From Oxalobacteraceae bacterium OTU3CINTB1 (GTDB taxonomy: Bacteria > Pseudomonadota > Gammaproteobacteria > Burkholderiales > Burkholderiaceae_D), in contig CP099652.1 of assembly GCA_024123955.1 (NCBI GenBank), forward strand, positions 5,394,001 to 5,458,000: DNA of 64,000 nt, written 5' to 3'. Both the position numbers and the translations under genes were made by a program. Positions 36,267-44,349 of this stretch are shown here, one piece after another. The notes under the pieces are model-generated. The model was given only the letters and a program-made list of their open reading frames with translations, ran no database searches and was not told the origin of the DNA. Position 1 is the stretch's first letter. Each line of letters begins with the position of its first letter.

Positions 36267-37949
36267 ATGTCCGCACAGCCAATCCAGCGTCGACAGCTTT
36301 ACACGTCTTGCGCCATCCTTGCCATTCCCCTTGCGCTGGCAGGCATGGCAGCCCACGCCCAGACCACGTCGAGCACCGCGGGCGTGCTGCGCACCAGCAC
36401 TGTCGGCACGGCCGCCACCGGCGCCAACAGCACCGTGACCGTGGCGGCCGCCGCCAGCACCGTGACGACGGGCAAGACCGCTGCCGCCACCACCACCACC
36501 GCCAGCACCGGCGCGACGGCCAAGCCGGCGACCACCACCACCGTTAGCAGCAGCACCACGCCGACCGTGAAACCGGCGTCGACCGGCACCGCCACGACCA
36601 GCGCCGCGCCGGTGACGGCCTATAGTAACACCAGCAAATTCGGCAACTTCCTGCGTCCGTTCGCCGCCAACTCGCTGTGGAACGCGCGCCCGGTTAATCC
36701 AAAGTTCGGCACATTCGCCATCCCGACCTCGGATTACTATCCGGTGGTCGGCTCGGGCGCGTACTCGGCCGGCGTGTTCGAAGGCTTGCCGACCGATCCG
36801 CCGATGGAGATCGTCGGCCCGGCCGGCAGCAAGGGCCTGTGGAACGCCGACGCCGAGGAATACGTGCCGTCGATTACCGTGCCCCATTTCCCCACCACGA
36901 CCACGCCATCGACCAGCGGCGACGGCCACGCCGACATCATCGACTCGGCCACCGGCATCGTTCATTCGTTCTGGCAGCTCAAACAGGTCAACGGCAAATG
37001 GCAGGCCCATACCTACGGCTGGACCCGGGTCGACGGCAGCGGCTGGGGCGACCCGGCGCGCTACTACCAGGGCGCGCGCGCGGCCGCCGTGCCGCCGCTG
37101 GCCGGCCTGATCCGCAAACACGAGATCGATGACGGCGCCGACTCCTTTTCGCACGCGCTGTCCATGTCGCTGACCTTCAACGCGTTGGGCGGCAAGCCGA
37201 CCTACGTCTATCCGGCCACCTCGGCCGACACCTATGCGGCCAGCCTGAACTCCGGCCAGATCCCCGAGGGCTCGCTCGTCATGTTGCCGCCGTCGTTCGA
37301 TGTCAGCAAGCTGACCTCGCCCAAGCTGCGCAAGGTCGCCAACACGCTGAAGAAATACGGCGCCTACGTCGTCGACCAGAACGCCGGCACCCCGTACTTC
37401 ATCTACGTGGAGAACAACAGCGGCTACTGCATGCACTGCATGCCTTGGAACAGCGTCGTGGCCGCCGAGCTGCAACAGGTGCGCGCCGCGCTGCGCCAGG
37501 TGGTGGCCGCCGACGGCTGGCTCGATGGCGACGGCAAAGCCATGGTGCCGCAGACCAAGTTCAACCTGCTGTCGATGCGCGGCCCCTGGACCCGCGTGTC
37601 GGGCACCGGCACCGGCAAGTTCAACACCTACAGCCAGGCCGTCGAATTCGGCCCGACCACCGCTGCGACCACGCTCACCAACGGCACCGGGCGCGGCTTG
37701 GCCGGCGTCACTTGGGCGAAAACCGAGCCCGGTACGACCATGAAGCTGACCGCGATTACCACCGGCGGCGGCAAGTTCCGCGCCCAGGTCTACGGCGGTT
37801 CGAAGGTCGCCTTCGACACCGGCCTGATGGAGAACGGCGCGACGGCCCGCTTCGTGCTGCCGACCGGCGGCTGGTATGTGTTCTATGCCATCAGTGGCGT
37901 CGGCGCGAGCTCGACGGTCCGGGCGACCCTGGAGACCGTCACGCCTTGA
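36267..37949 (+). CDS. Secreted protein of unknown function with Thr/Ala-rich N-terminal region
   Basis: This 560-aa protein has a signal peptide (cleavage near AHAQ, residue 34). About 90 residues of almost only Thr, Ala, Ser, Val and Gly follow, probably a flexible linker. The globular region from about residue 130 starts with NSLWNARPVNPKFGTFAIP and includes HEIDDGADSFSHALSMSL. It then has PEGSLVMLPPSFDVSKL and LKKYGAYVVDQNAGTPYFIY. A beta-sandwich-like C-terminus ends the chain. The central blocks recall a family of secreted proteins common in actinomycetes whose role I do not know. AAGGAG precedes ATG 36267. Location beside the eps genes suggests a matrix or polysaccharide role (inference). 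Confidence 0.8.
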   Translation: MSAQPIQRRQLYTSCAILAIPLALAGMAAHAQTTSSTAGVLRTSTVGTAATGANSTVTVAAAASTVTTGKTAAATTTTASTGATAKPATTTTVSSSTTPTVKPASTGTATTSAAPVTAYSNTSKFGNFLRPFAANSLWNARPVNPKFGTFAIPTSDYYPVVGSGAYSAGVFEGLPTDPPMEIVGPAGSKGLWNADAEEYVPSITVPHFPTTTTPSTSGDGHADIIDSATGIVHSFWQLKQVNGKWQAHTYGWTRVDGSGWGDPARYYQGARAAAVPPLAGLIRKHEIDDGADSFSHALSMSLTFNALGGKPTYVYPATSADTYAASLNSGQIPEGSLVMLPPSFDVSKLTSPKLRKVANTLKKYGAYVVDQNAGTPYFIYVENNSGYCMHCMPWNSVVAAELQQVRAALRQVVAADGWLDGDGKAMVPQTKFNLLSMRGPWTRVSGTGTGKFNTYSQAVEFGPTTAATTLTNGTGRGLAGVTWAKTEPGTTMKLTAITTGGGKFRAQVYGGSKVAFDTGLMENGATARFVLPTGGWYVFYAISGVGASSTVRATLETVTP

Positions 37950-37972
37950 TAACTTTTCAATGAGTATCAAAA

Positions 37973-38010
37973 AAACACCCGATTTAGTGTAAACTACATC
38001 GGGTGTTTTT
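37973..38010 (+). terminator. Terminator between the secreted-protein gene and the GT2 gene
   Basis: AACACCCGAT and ATCGGGTGTT arms with an inner TAGT/ACTA extension, followed by a T run. The GT2 start lies only 20 bp further on, so the hairpin could also insulate or attenuate that operon. Confidence 0.85.
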
Positions 38011-38030
38011 TATTTTTTCAAGGAATCGAT

Positions 38031-39215
38031 ATGATCTTCATGGTAGCGCTGCTGCTTACCATCGTGCTTGCCATCATCCTGATTCCGATCTTCGTACTGT
38101 TGTTACAGTCTTTCCTCGCCCTGACCGCCAAGCGCGGTGACACCGTCGCGCCCGGCCCGCGGCCGCGGGTGGCGGTGCTGGTGCCGGCACACAACGAAGA
38201 AGCGGGACTGGCGGCGACGCTGGCCAGCCTGATACCCCAATTACAGCCCGGCGACCGCCTGCTGGTGGTGGCCGACAACTGCGACGACGACACCGCCGGC
38301 GTGGCCCGCCGCGCCGGCGCCGAGGTGCGCGAACGCTCCCACGCCACCGAGCGCGGCAAGGGTTACGCGCTCGACTTCGGCGTGCGCAGCCTGGCCGACG
38401 CCCCGCCCGAGGTGCTCATCATCGTCGACGCCGACTGCCTGGCCGCCGACGGCGCGCTGGCCAAACTGGCGCACGAGGCGGCCGCGCTGCAGCGCCCGGT
38501 GCAGGCGCTGTACCTGATGTACGCGCCCGGCGGCAGCCTGATGAAAAAAATCGCCGAGTTCGCCTGGGTGGTGAAGAACCAAGTGCGTCCGCTCGGCTTC
38601 CACCGCCTCGGCCTGCCCTGCCAGCTGATGGGCACAGGCATGGCGTTCCCGTGGTCCATCATCAGCCGGGCGGCGCTGGCCAACGGCCACATCGTCGAGG
38701 ACATGAAGCTGGGCCTGGACCTGGCGCTGGCCGGCCAGCCGCCGCGCTTTTGCCCGGGCGCGCTGGTGTCGAGCACCTTCCCCACCAGCCAGGCCGGCAC
38801 CGACTCGCAGCGCACGCGCTGGGAGCACGGCCACCTGAGCATGATCGTGGCCGAGGCGCCACGCCTGCTGTGGCGCGGCCTGGCCAAGGGCAGCGTGAAG
38901 TCGGTGGCGATGGCGCTGGACCTGTGCGTGCCGCCGATCGCGCTGCTGTGCCTGCTCACCCTGGCGGTGTCGGCGCTCGCCGCGCTGTTTGCCGCGTTCA
39001 CCGGCGCGCTCGCGCCGCTGCTGCTGGCCGGCGTCGCGCTCGGCGCGCTGGGCCTGGCCGTGGTGCTGGCCTGGGCCGGCTTCGGCCGCGCCATCCTCAG
39101 CGCCGGCGACCTGCTCACCGCCGTGCTGTACATGTTCGCCAAGATACCGCTGTATCTGCGCTTTTTGATCAACCGCCAAGTCGAATGGGTAAGGTCCAAA
39201 CGTGACAATGAATAA
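38031..39215 (+). CDS. Family 2 glycosyltransferase, membrane-bound
   Basis: This 394-aa protein has an N-terminal membrane helix (residues 4-26). A GT-A domain follows (RVAVLVPAHNEEAGLAATLA), with DADC at about residue 141, and later TDSQRTRWEHGH, the Q/RxxRW motif of processive or membrane GT2 enzymes. Three C-terminal helices end the chain. It would transfer a sugar from a nucleotide donor at the inner leaflet. CAAGGA precedes ATG 38031. It overlaps the next gene by 14 bp. Confidence 0.88.
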   Translation: MIFMVALLLTIVLAIILIPIFVLLLQSFLALTAKRGDTVAPGPRPRVAVLVPAHNEEAGLAATLASLIPQLQPGDRLLVVADNCDDDTAGVARRAGAEVRERSHATERGKGYALDFGVRSLADAPPEVLIIVDADCLAADGALAKLAHEAAALQRPVQALYLMYAPGGSLMKKIAEFAWVVKNQVRPLGFHRLGLPCQLMGTGMAFPWSIISRAALANGHIVEDMKLGLDLALAGQPPRFCPGALVSSTFPTSQAGTDSQRTRWEHGHLSMIVAEAPRLLWRGLAKGSVKSVAMALDLCVPPIALLCLLTLAVSALAALFAAFTGALAPLLLAGVALGALGLAVVLAWAGFGRAILSAGDLLTAVLYMFAKIPLYLRFLINRQVEWVRSKRDNE

Positions 39216-40389
39216 GCCAGAGGGCCCGCCGGCCGGCGGCACCGACTACCACCGCCGCGTCTACGCCGTGTTGGGCCTGCCGTTCGACGCCGTCACCATG
39301 GACCAGGCCGAGGCCAAGCTGCTGGCCGACCTGGCGCTGCGCCGCCGCAACTTCTTTTCGACGCCCAACCTCAACTTCCTCGTCGCCGCGCTCGACGACG
39401 TGCCGTTCCGCGACTCCGTGCTGCGCTCGGACCTGTCGATCGCCGACGGCATGCCGATCATCTGGATCGCCCGCCTGCTGGGCATTCCGCTGCGCGAGCG
39501 CGTGGCCGGCTCGACCCTGTTCGAGCGCCTGCGCGCGCAGCGCCAGGTGCCCGTGACGGTGTTCTTCTTCGGCGGCCCGGACGGGGTGGCGCGGCGCGCC
39601 GGCGACGTCCTCAACGCCGAGCACGGCACGATGCGCTGCGTCGGCGCCCGCTCGCCCGGCTTCGGCAGCATCGAACAAATGAGCACGCCCGAACTGATCG
39701 CCGAGATCAACGACGCCAACGCAGACCTGCTGGTGGTGGCGCTGGGCGCCAAGCGCGGCCAGAGCTGGATCGAGCACAACCTGGCCGCGCTGCGCCCGCC
39801 GCTGGTGAGCCACCTGGGCGCGGTGGTCAACTTCGTCGCCGGCACCGTCTCGCGCGCGCCCGGCCTGGTCGGCCGGCTCGGGCTCGAATGGCTGTGGCGC
39901 ATCAAGGAAGAGCCGGCGCTATGGCGGCGCTACTGGCGCGACGGCGTCGCGCTGCTGGGCCTGGTCACCGGATCGGTGCTGCCCGGCGCGCTGGCGGCCG
40001 CCCGCCAGCGCCGCGCCGGCGGCGCCCGCACCGCGCCGGTGCTGCACGCCGCGCAGGGTCCGCGCCTGACCCGGCTGACCCTGGCCGGCGACTGGCTCGA
40101 GCCGGACCTGGCGCCGCTGCGCGCGGCGCTGGCCGCCGCCGGCGCCGCGCCGGGCGACCTCGAACTCGACCTGGCCGCCGTCACGCGCGTCGACAGCGCA
40201 CTGATCGGCCTGCTGATGCTGGCGTTCGGCCACCACGCCAAGGCCGGCACGGCCTTCAGCGTGACGGCCTGCTCGGCCGCCGCCGCCCGCGCGCTGCGCC
40301 TGGCGCGCGCCGAGTACCTGCTGCAGGGGGCGGTGCGCGCCCCCGCCTCCGCCCCCGTTCCCAACACCCTTCAAAAGGAATTGTCATGA
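39202..40389 (+). CDS. WecB/TagA/CpsF-type glycosyltransferase fused to a STAS-like domain
   Basis: This 395-aa protein has a GT26 domain (about residues 18-245): [47 protein letters not shown] and [16 protein letters not shown], where most relatives have GAPKQE. After a Pro/Arg/Ala-rich linker comes a STAS/MlaB-like domain (about 295-385): [17 protein letters not shown] and [22 protein letters not shown]26 enzymes add ManNAcA, GlcA or similar sugars to lipid-linked intermediates. STAS domains usually mediate regulatory contacts. GTG 39202 is preceded by AAGG; ATG 39208 is possible. Its stop overlaps the galE start. Confidence 0.87.
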   Translation: MTMNKPEGPPAGGTDYHRRVYAVLGLPFDAVTMDQAEAKLLADLALRRRNFFSTPNLNFLVAALDDVPFRDSVLRSDLSIADGMPIIWIARLLGIPLRERVAGSTLFERLRAQRQVPVTVFFFGGPDGVARRAGDVLNAEHGTMRCVGARSPGFGSIEQMSTPELIAEINDANADLLVVALGAKRGQSWIEHNLAALRPPLVSHLGAVVNFVAGTVSRAPGLVGRLGLEWLWRIKEEPALWRRYWRDGVALLGLVTGSVLPGALAAARQRRAGGARTAPVLHAAQGPRLTRLTLAGDWLEPDLAPLRAALAAAGAAPGDLELDLAAVTRVDSALIGLLMLAFGHHAKAGTAFSVTACSAAAARALRLARAEYLLQGAVRAPASAPVPNTLQKELS

Positions 40390-41387
40390 AGATCCTGGTC
40401 ACCGGCGGCGCCGGCTATATCGGCTCGCACACCTGCATCGAACTGCTCGCAGGCGGCCACGACGTGGTTGTGGTCGACGACCTGTCCAACAGCGAGGCCG
40501 ACGTCATCGACCGGATCGGCCGCATCGCCGGGCGCGCGCCGGCCTTCGTCGAGGGCGACATCCGCGACGCCGCCGCCATGGCGGCGCTGTTCGGCGCCCA
40601 CCGCTTCGACGCCGTGATCCACTTCGCCGGCTTGAAGGCCGTCGGCGAGTCGGTGGCCGCGCCGCTGCGCTATTACGACGTCAACGTGCACGGCAGCGTG
40701 GTGCTGTTCCAGACCATGCAACAGCACAACGTCAAGACCCTGATCTTCAGCTCCTCGGCCACCGTCTACGGCGACCCGGCCACCACCCCGATCGTCGAGG
40801 ACTTCCCGCTGCAGACGACCAATCCGTACGGCGCCTCGAAGCTGATGATCGAAAACATCCTGCGCGACCTGGCCGTGGCCGAGCCGGACTGGCGCATCGG
40901 CCTGCTGCGCTACTTCAACCCGGTGGGCGCCCACGAGAGCGGCCTGATCGGCGAGAACCCGCGCGGCATCCCCAACAACCTGCTGCCGTTCATCGCCCAG
41001 GTGGCCGAGGGCCGGCGCGAGCGCCTGTCCGTGTTCGGCGACGACTACCCGACCCCGGACGGTACCGGCATGCGCGACTACATCCACGTGGTCGACCTGG
41101 CCGTCGGCCACGTCAAGGCGCTCGAGCGCCTGGCCGCCGCGCCCGGCGTGCTGACGTACAATCTGGGCACCGGCAAGGCCAGCAGCGTGCTCGACATGGT
41201 GCGCGCGTTCGAGCGCGCCTCCGGCCGCCCGATTCCCTACGCCATCATGCCGCGGCGCGCCGGCGACATCCCGATTTGCTACGCCGCCACCGGCCTGGCC
41301 GAGCGCGAGCTGGGCTGGAAGGCCGAGCGCGACGTCAACCAGATGTGCGTCGACACCTGGCGCTGGCAGAGCAGCCTGATCAAGTAA
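40386..41387 (+). CDS. galE: UDP-glucose 4-epimerase
   Basis: GalE interconverts UDP-glucose and UDP-galactose (or the GlcNAc forms). The protein is 333 aa with an extended SDR fold. NAD is bound through GGAGYIGSH near residue 7. The catalytic SSSATVYG serine-containing segment and the YGASK motif (Tyr and Lys) are present. The characteristic blocks [17 protein letters not shown] and [12 protein letters not shown] are intact. Start chosen: ATG 40386, overlapping the previous stop as ATGA. It supplies galactose for the polymer. Confidence 0.95.
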   Translation: MKILVTGGAGYIGSHTCIELLAGGHDVVVVDDLSNSEADVIDRIGRIAGRAPAFVEGDIRDAAAMAALFGAHRFDAVIHFAGLKAVGESVAAPLRYYDVNVHGSVVLFQTMQQHNVKTLIFSSSATVYGDPATTPIVEDFPLQTTNPYGASKLMIENILRDLAVAEPDWRIGLLRYFNPVGAHESGLIGENPRGIPNNLLPFIAQVAEGRRERLSVFGDDYPTPDGTGMRDYIHVVDLAVGHVKALERLAAAPGVLTYNLGTGKASSVLDMVRAFERASGRPIPYAIMPRRAGDIPICYAATGLAERELGWKAERDVNQMCVDTWRWQSSLIK

Positions 41388-41493
41388 TGCGGGCGCCCGG
41401 GGCGCCGGCGCCCTGCGGCCCCTTGCCGCTGTCCCGGCGCCCCGCCCCCGCCCTTAACTTTCCCGTATCCACCGTTTCCCCTCCACGCCGCCG

Positions 41494-43146
41494 ATGATCC
41501 TCACCTCCAACGACTTTTCCCCCTCCAGCCACGACGTCAGCACCGGCGTGTGCATCGTCGGCGCCGGCGCGGCCGGCATCACGCTGGCATGCGAGCTAGA
41601 CCGCAGCGGCATCCCGGTGCTGCTGTTCGAGGCCGGCGGCTACGACCTCGACGCCGACACCGCCAGCGACTATGTCGGCAGCGCCAACAAGCCCCATCCC
41701 GAGACCACCGAGTTCCGCCGCTCCAGGCTGGGCGGCACCACCGGCATCTGGGGCGGGCGCTGCGTGCCGTACGATCCGATCGACTTCGAGCGGCGCGACT
41801 ACATCGCCAGCAGCGGCTGGCCGATCCCCTATGAAGAAGTGGCGCGCCACTACAAGCGCGCGATGGAATACTGCGACGCCGGACGCGACGACTTCTCGGT
41901 GGGCGGCTCGCTGCCGGCCGGCGCCGGCGCCACCATCGCCGACCTGGCGCCGAACGATGTGCTGCTCGGCGACCGCATCGAGCGCTACAGCCTGCCGACC
42001 GACTTCGGCAAGCGCTACCGCAAGCAGTTGCAGGACTCGGCCAACGTCACCACCGTGCTGCACGCGCGCTGCACGGCCATCGTGCGCGCGCCCGGCGAGG
42101 ACCGCGTGGCCGCCATCGAAGTCACCGACCGCGGCGGGCGCAAGATCACCGTCGCGGCGCGCGCCTTCGTGCTGGCCGGCGGCGGCATCGAAGTCGCGCG
42201 CCTGCTGCTGAACTCGGACCGCGCCAACGGCGGCCTGGGCAACCGCAACGACCTGGTCGGGCGCTACTACGCCTGCCACTTTGAAAACACGGTCGGCCGC
42301 ATCCGCCCGGGCGCCGCGCCGATCCCGTTCCAGTTCGAAAAAACCACCGACGGCGTGTACGCGCGGCGCAAGCTGCAGTTCTCGGCCGCGGCCCAGCGCG
42401 AACATCAACTGCTCAACACGGCGTTCCGCTTCCATTTCCCGGAGTACTCCGACGCCAGCCACGGCAGCGCCGTGATGTCGACCATCTTCCTGGCCAAGTC
42501 GGTGCTGATCCCGGAATACCGCGCGATCCTGCAGCACAGCGCGGCGTCGAGCGCCGACTCGCCGGCCTCGGCCCACATCAAGAACGTGCTCACCGGCCTG
42601 CCGCAGCTGGCCAAGTTCGGCTACCAGTGGCTGTTCCTGCGCCAGCTTGCCGAGCGCAAGCTGCCCTACACCCTGGTGGCCAACGCCGACGGCAGCTTCC
42701 CGCTCGAGTTCAACTGCGAGCAGACGCCGCTGGCCGACAGCCGGGTCAGCCTCACGGAGGCCGACGACCGCCACGGCATGAAGCGCGTCGACGTCGCCTG
42801 GAAGGTGGCGCCGGACGACATCGACGCCGCCTTCCGCGGCTTCCAGCTGCTGCGCGAGACCTTGCGCGCGCACTCGGGCGCGCGCCTCGAGTTCGACGAC
42901 GACGGCCTGCGCGCGCGCCTGGCCGGTTCGGTGCCGCTGGGCGGCCACCACATCGGCACCACGCGCATGGGCGCGAGCGCGCGCGACGGCGTGGTCGACC
43001 GCGATTGCGCCGTGTTCAACCTGCCCAACCTGTTCGTCGCCAGCTCGGCCGTGTTCCCCACCAGCAGCCACGCCAACCCGACCCTGACCATCGTGGCGCT
43101 GGCGCTGCGCCTGGCCGCCCACCTGAAATCGGCGTACGCGCCGTAA
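41494..43146 (+). CDS. GMC family FAD-dependent oxidoreductase
   Basis: This 550-aa protein has the FAD dinucleotide motif VGAGAAGITLACEL near residue 22, then LFEAGGYDLD. The GMC N-terminal segment LGGTTGIWGGRCVPYDPIDF is present. The C-terminal GMC domain has GGHHIGTTRMG and SSHANPTLTIVALALRLA with the active-site His and Asn. Such enzymes oxidise an alcohol, sugar or amine. No signal peptide is seen. It sits between galE and an acyltransferase, so a sugar or lipid-linked sugar substrate is plausible, but the sequence does not name it. Confidence 0.9.
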   Translation: MILTSNDFSPSSHDVSTGVCIVGAGAAGITLACELDRSGIPVLLFEAGGYDLDADTASDYVGSANKPHPETTEFRRSRLGGTTGIWGGRCVPYDPIDFERRDYIASSGWPIPYEEVARHYKRAMEYCDAGRDDFSVGGSLPAGAGATIADLAPNDVLLGDRIERYSLPTDFGKRYRKQLQDSANVTTVLHARCTAIVRAPGEDRVAAIEVTDRGGRKITVAARAFVLAGGGIEVARLLLNSDRANGGLGNRNDLVGRYYACHFENTVGRIRPGAAPIPFQFEKTTDGVYARRKLQFSAAAQREHQLLNTAFRFHFPEYSDASHGSAVMSTIFLAKSVLIPEYRAILQHSAASSADSPASAHIKNVLTGLPQLAKFGYQWLFLRQLAERKLPYTLVANADGSFPLEFNCEQTPLADSRVSLTEADDRHGMKRVDVAWKVAPDDIDAAFRGFQLLRETLRAHSGARLEFDDDGLRARLAGSVPLGGHHIGTTRMGASARDGVVDRDCAVFNLPNLFVASSAVFPTSSHANPTLTIVALALRLAAHLKSAYAP

Positions 43147-43191
43147 CGGCGCGGTCGCGCCCAGCCCCCAACGACTTACAACAGACTCGAC

Positions 43192-44250
43192 ATGCAAATC
43201 AACGGTATTCAATTCCTGCGCTTCGTGGCGGTGTTCCTGGTGCTCGGCTCGCACGCCGTGCTCGAGATGCTGCGCCGCCTGCCCAACGCCGACGGCTACC
43301 ACTTCTGGCACGACTACGGCGGCACTGGTGTCGACATCTTCTTCGTCATCAGCGGTTTCGTCATCACCATTTCAACCATGCGCGCGGCCAGCAGCGGCGG
43401 CGCGGCAGCGGCCTTGCTGTTCTGCAAGCGGCGGATCATCCGGATCGTGCCCATGTACTGGCTCTACACCGGACTGAAGGTGGCGCTGATCCTGGCGATC
43501 GGGTCGAAGACGTTCGAGGCCGGGCTCGAACCGGGCTTCGTGCTGGCCTCGCTGCTGTTCTGGCCGACGACCAACCCGGTCGGCGCCCACCTGCCGGTGC
43601 TCGAATCGGGCTGGACCTTGAGCTATGAGATGCTGTTCTACGCCACCTTCGCCATCGCCATCTGGCGCCGCTGGCCGCCGCTGCGCTTCAGCCTGGCCGC
43701 GCTGGGCGTGATCTTTGTGCTGGGGCAATTCGAGGGCAGCCCGTTGTTCCTGAGCTTTTTCGCGCGCAGCCTGCTGTTCGAATTCCTGCTCGGCGGCCTG
43801 ATCGCGCGCCTGTGGGTACGCCGCATCGCCATGCCGGCGCCGCTGCCGCCGCTGATGCTGGTGGCCGCCGTGCTGCTGCTGTTCGTGGTGCCGATGCCGG
43901 CCGGCATTGACCGCTTGCTGGCCGTCGGCCTGCCGTGCGCCATGCTGGTGGCCAGCGCCGTCTGGCTCGAGCGCTACGGCCCGATCAGCCGCGGCGCCGG
44001 TCACTTCAAGCTGCTCGGCGACGCCTCGTATTCGATCTACCTGTCGCACGGCCTGCTGATGCCGCCGATCGTCATCGCCCTGCTCAAGATGGGCGTGCAG
44101 CACAAGGCGCTGGTGTTCGGCGCGGCCGTCGGCGGCTCGCTGCTGATCGGGTGCGCGTTGTACCTGTGGCTCGAAAAACCGCTCACCGACATGCTCAACC
44201 GGCGCTACAGCGGCGCCAAGGGCGCCAAGGCGGCCGGCACGGCGGCCTGA
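43192..44250 (+). CDS. Acyltransferase 3 family membrane protein
   Basis: This 352-aa protein has about ten membrane segments. The family opening INGIQFLRFVAVFLVLGSHA contains the conserved His, followed by GGTGVDIFFVISGFVITIST, FCKRRIIRIVPMYWLYT and the SGWTLSYEMLFYATF block. It lacks an SGNH domain. Likely adds acetyl or another acyl group to the exopolysaccharide or its lipid-linked repeat unit. It is the last gene of the plus-strand run and faces the minus-strand operon. Confidence 0.87.
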   Translation: MQINGIQFLRFVAVFLVLGSHAVLEMLRRLPNADGYHFWHDYGGTGVDIFFVISGFVITISTMRAASSGGAAAALLFCKRRIIRIVPMYWLYTGLKVALILAIGSKTFEAGLEPGFVLASLLFWPTTNPVGAHLPVLESGWTLSYEMLFYATFAIAIWRRWPPLRFSLAALGVIFVLGQFEGSPLFLSFFARSLLFEFLLGGLIARLWVRRIAMPAPLPPLMLVAAVLLLFVVPMPAGIDRLLAVGLPCAMLVASAVWLERYGPISRGAGHFKLLGDASYSIYLSHGLLMPPIVIALLKMGVQHKALVFGAAVGGSLLIGCALYLWLEKPLTDMLNRRYSGAKGAKAAGTAA

Positions 44251-44287
44251 AGCGCCATCCGATGGCGGCGGTCCGCGCCGCTGAAAC

Positions 44288-44320
44288 GCGAAATGGCCGC
44301 CCGGTGGGCGGCCATTTCGC
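44288..44320. terminator. Perfect hairpin between convergent acyltransferase genes
   Basis: GCGAAATGGCCGCCC and its exact complement form a 15-bp stem with a 3-base loop. There is no T run, but it lies between the stops of convergent genes and probably ends both transcripts. Confidence 0.65.
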
Positions 44321-44349
44321 ATGGGTCTGCCGCGCCGCGGGCGGCCTGC

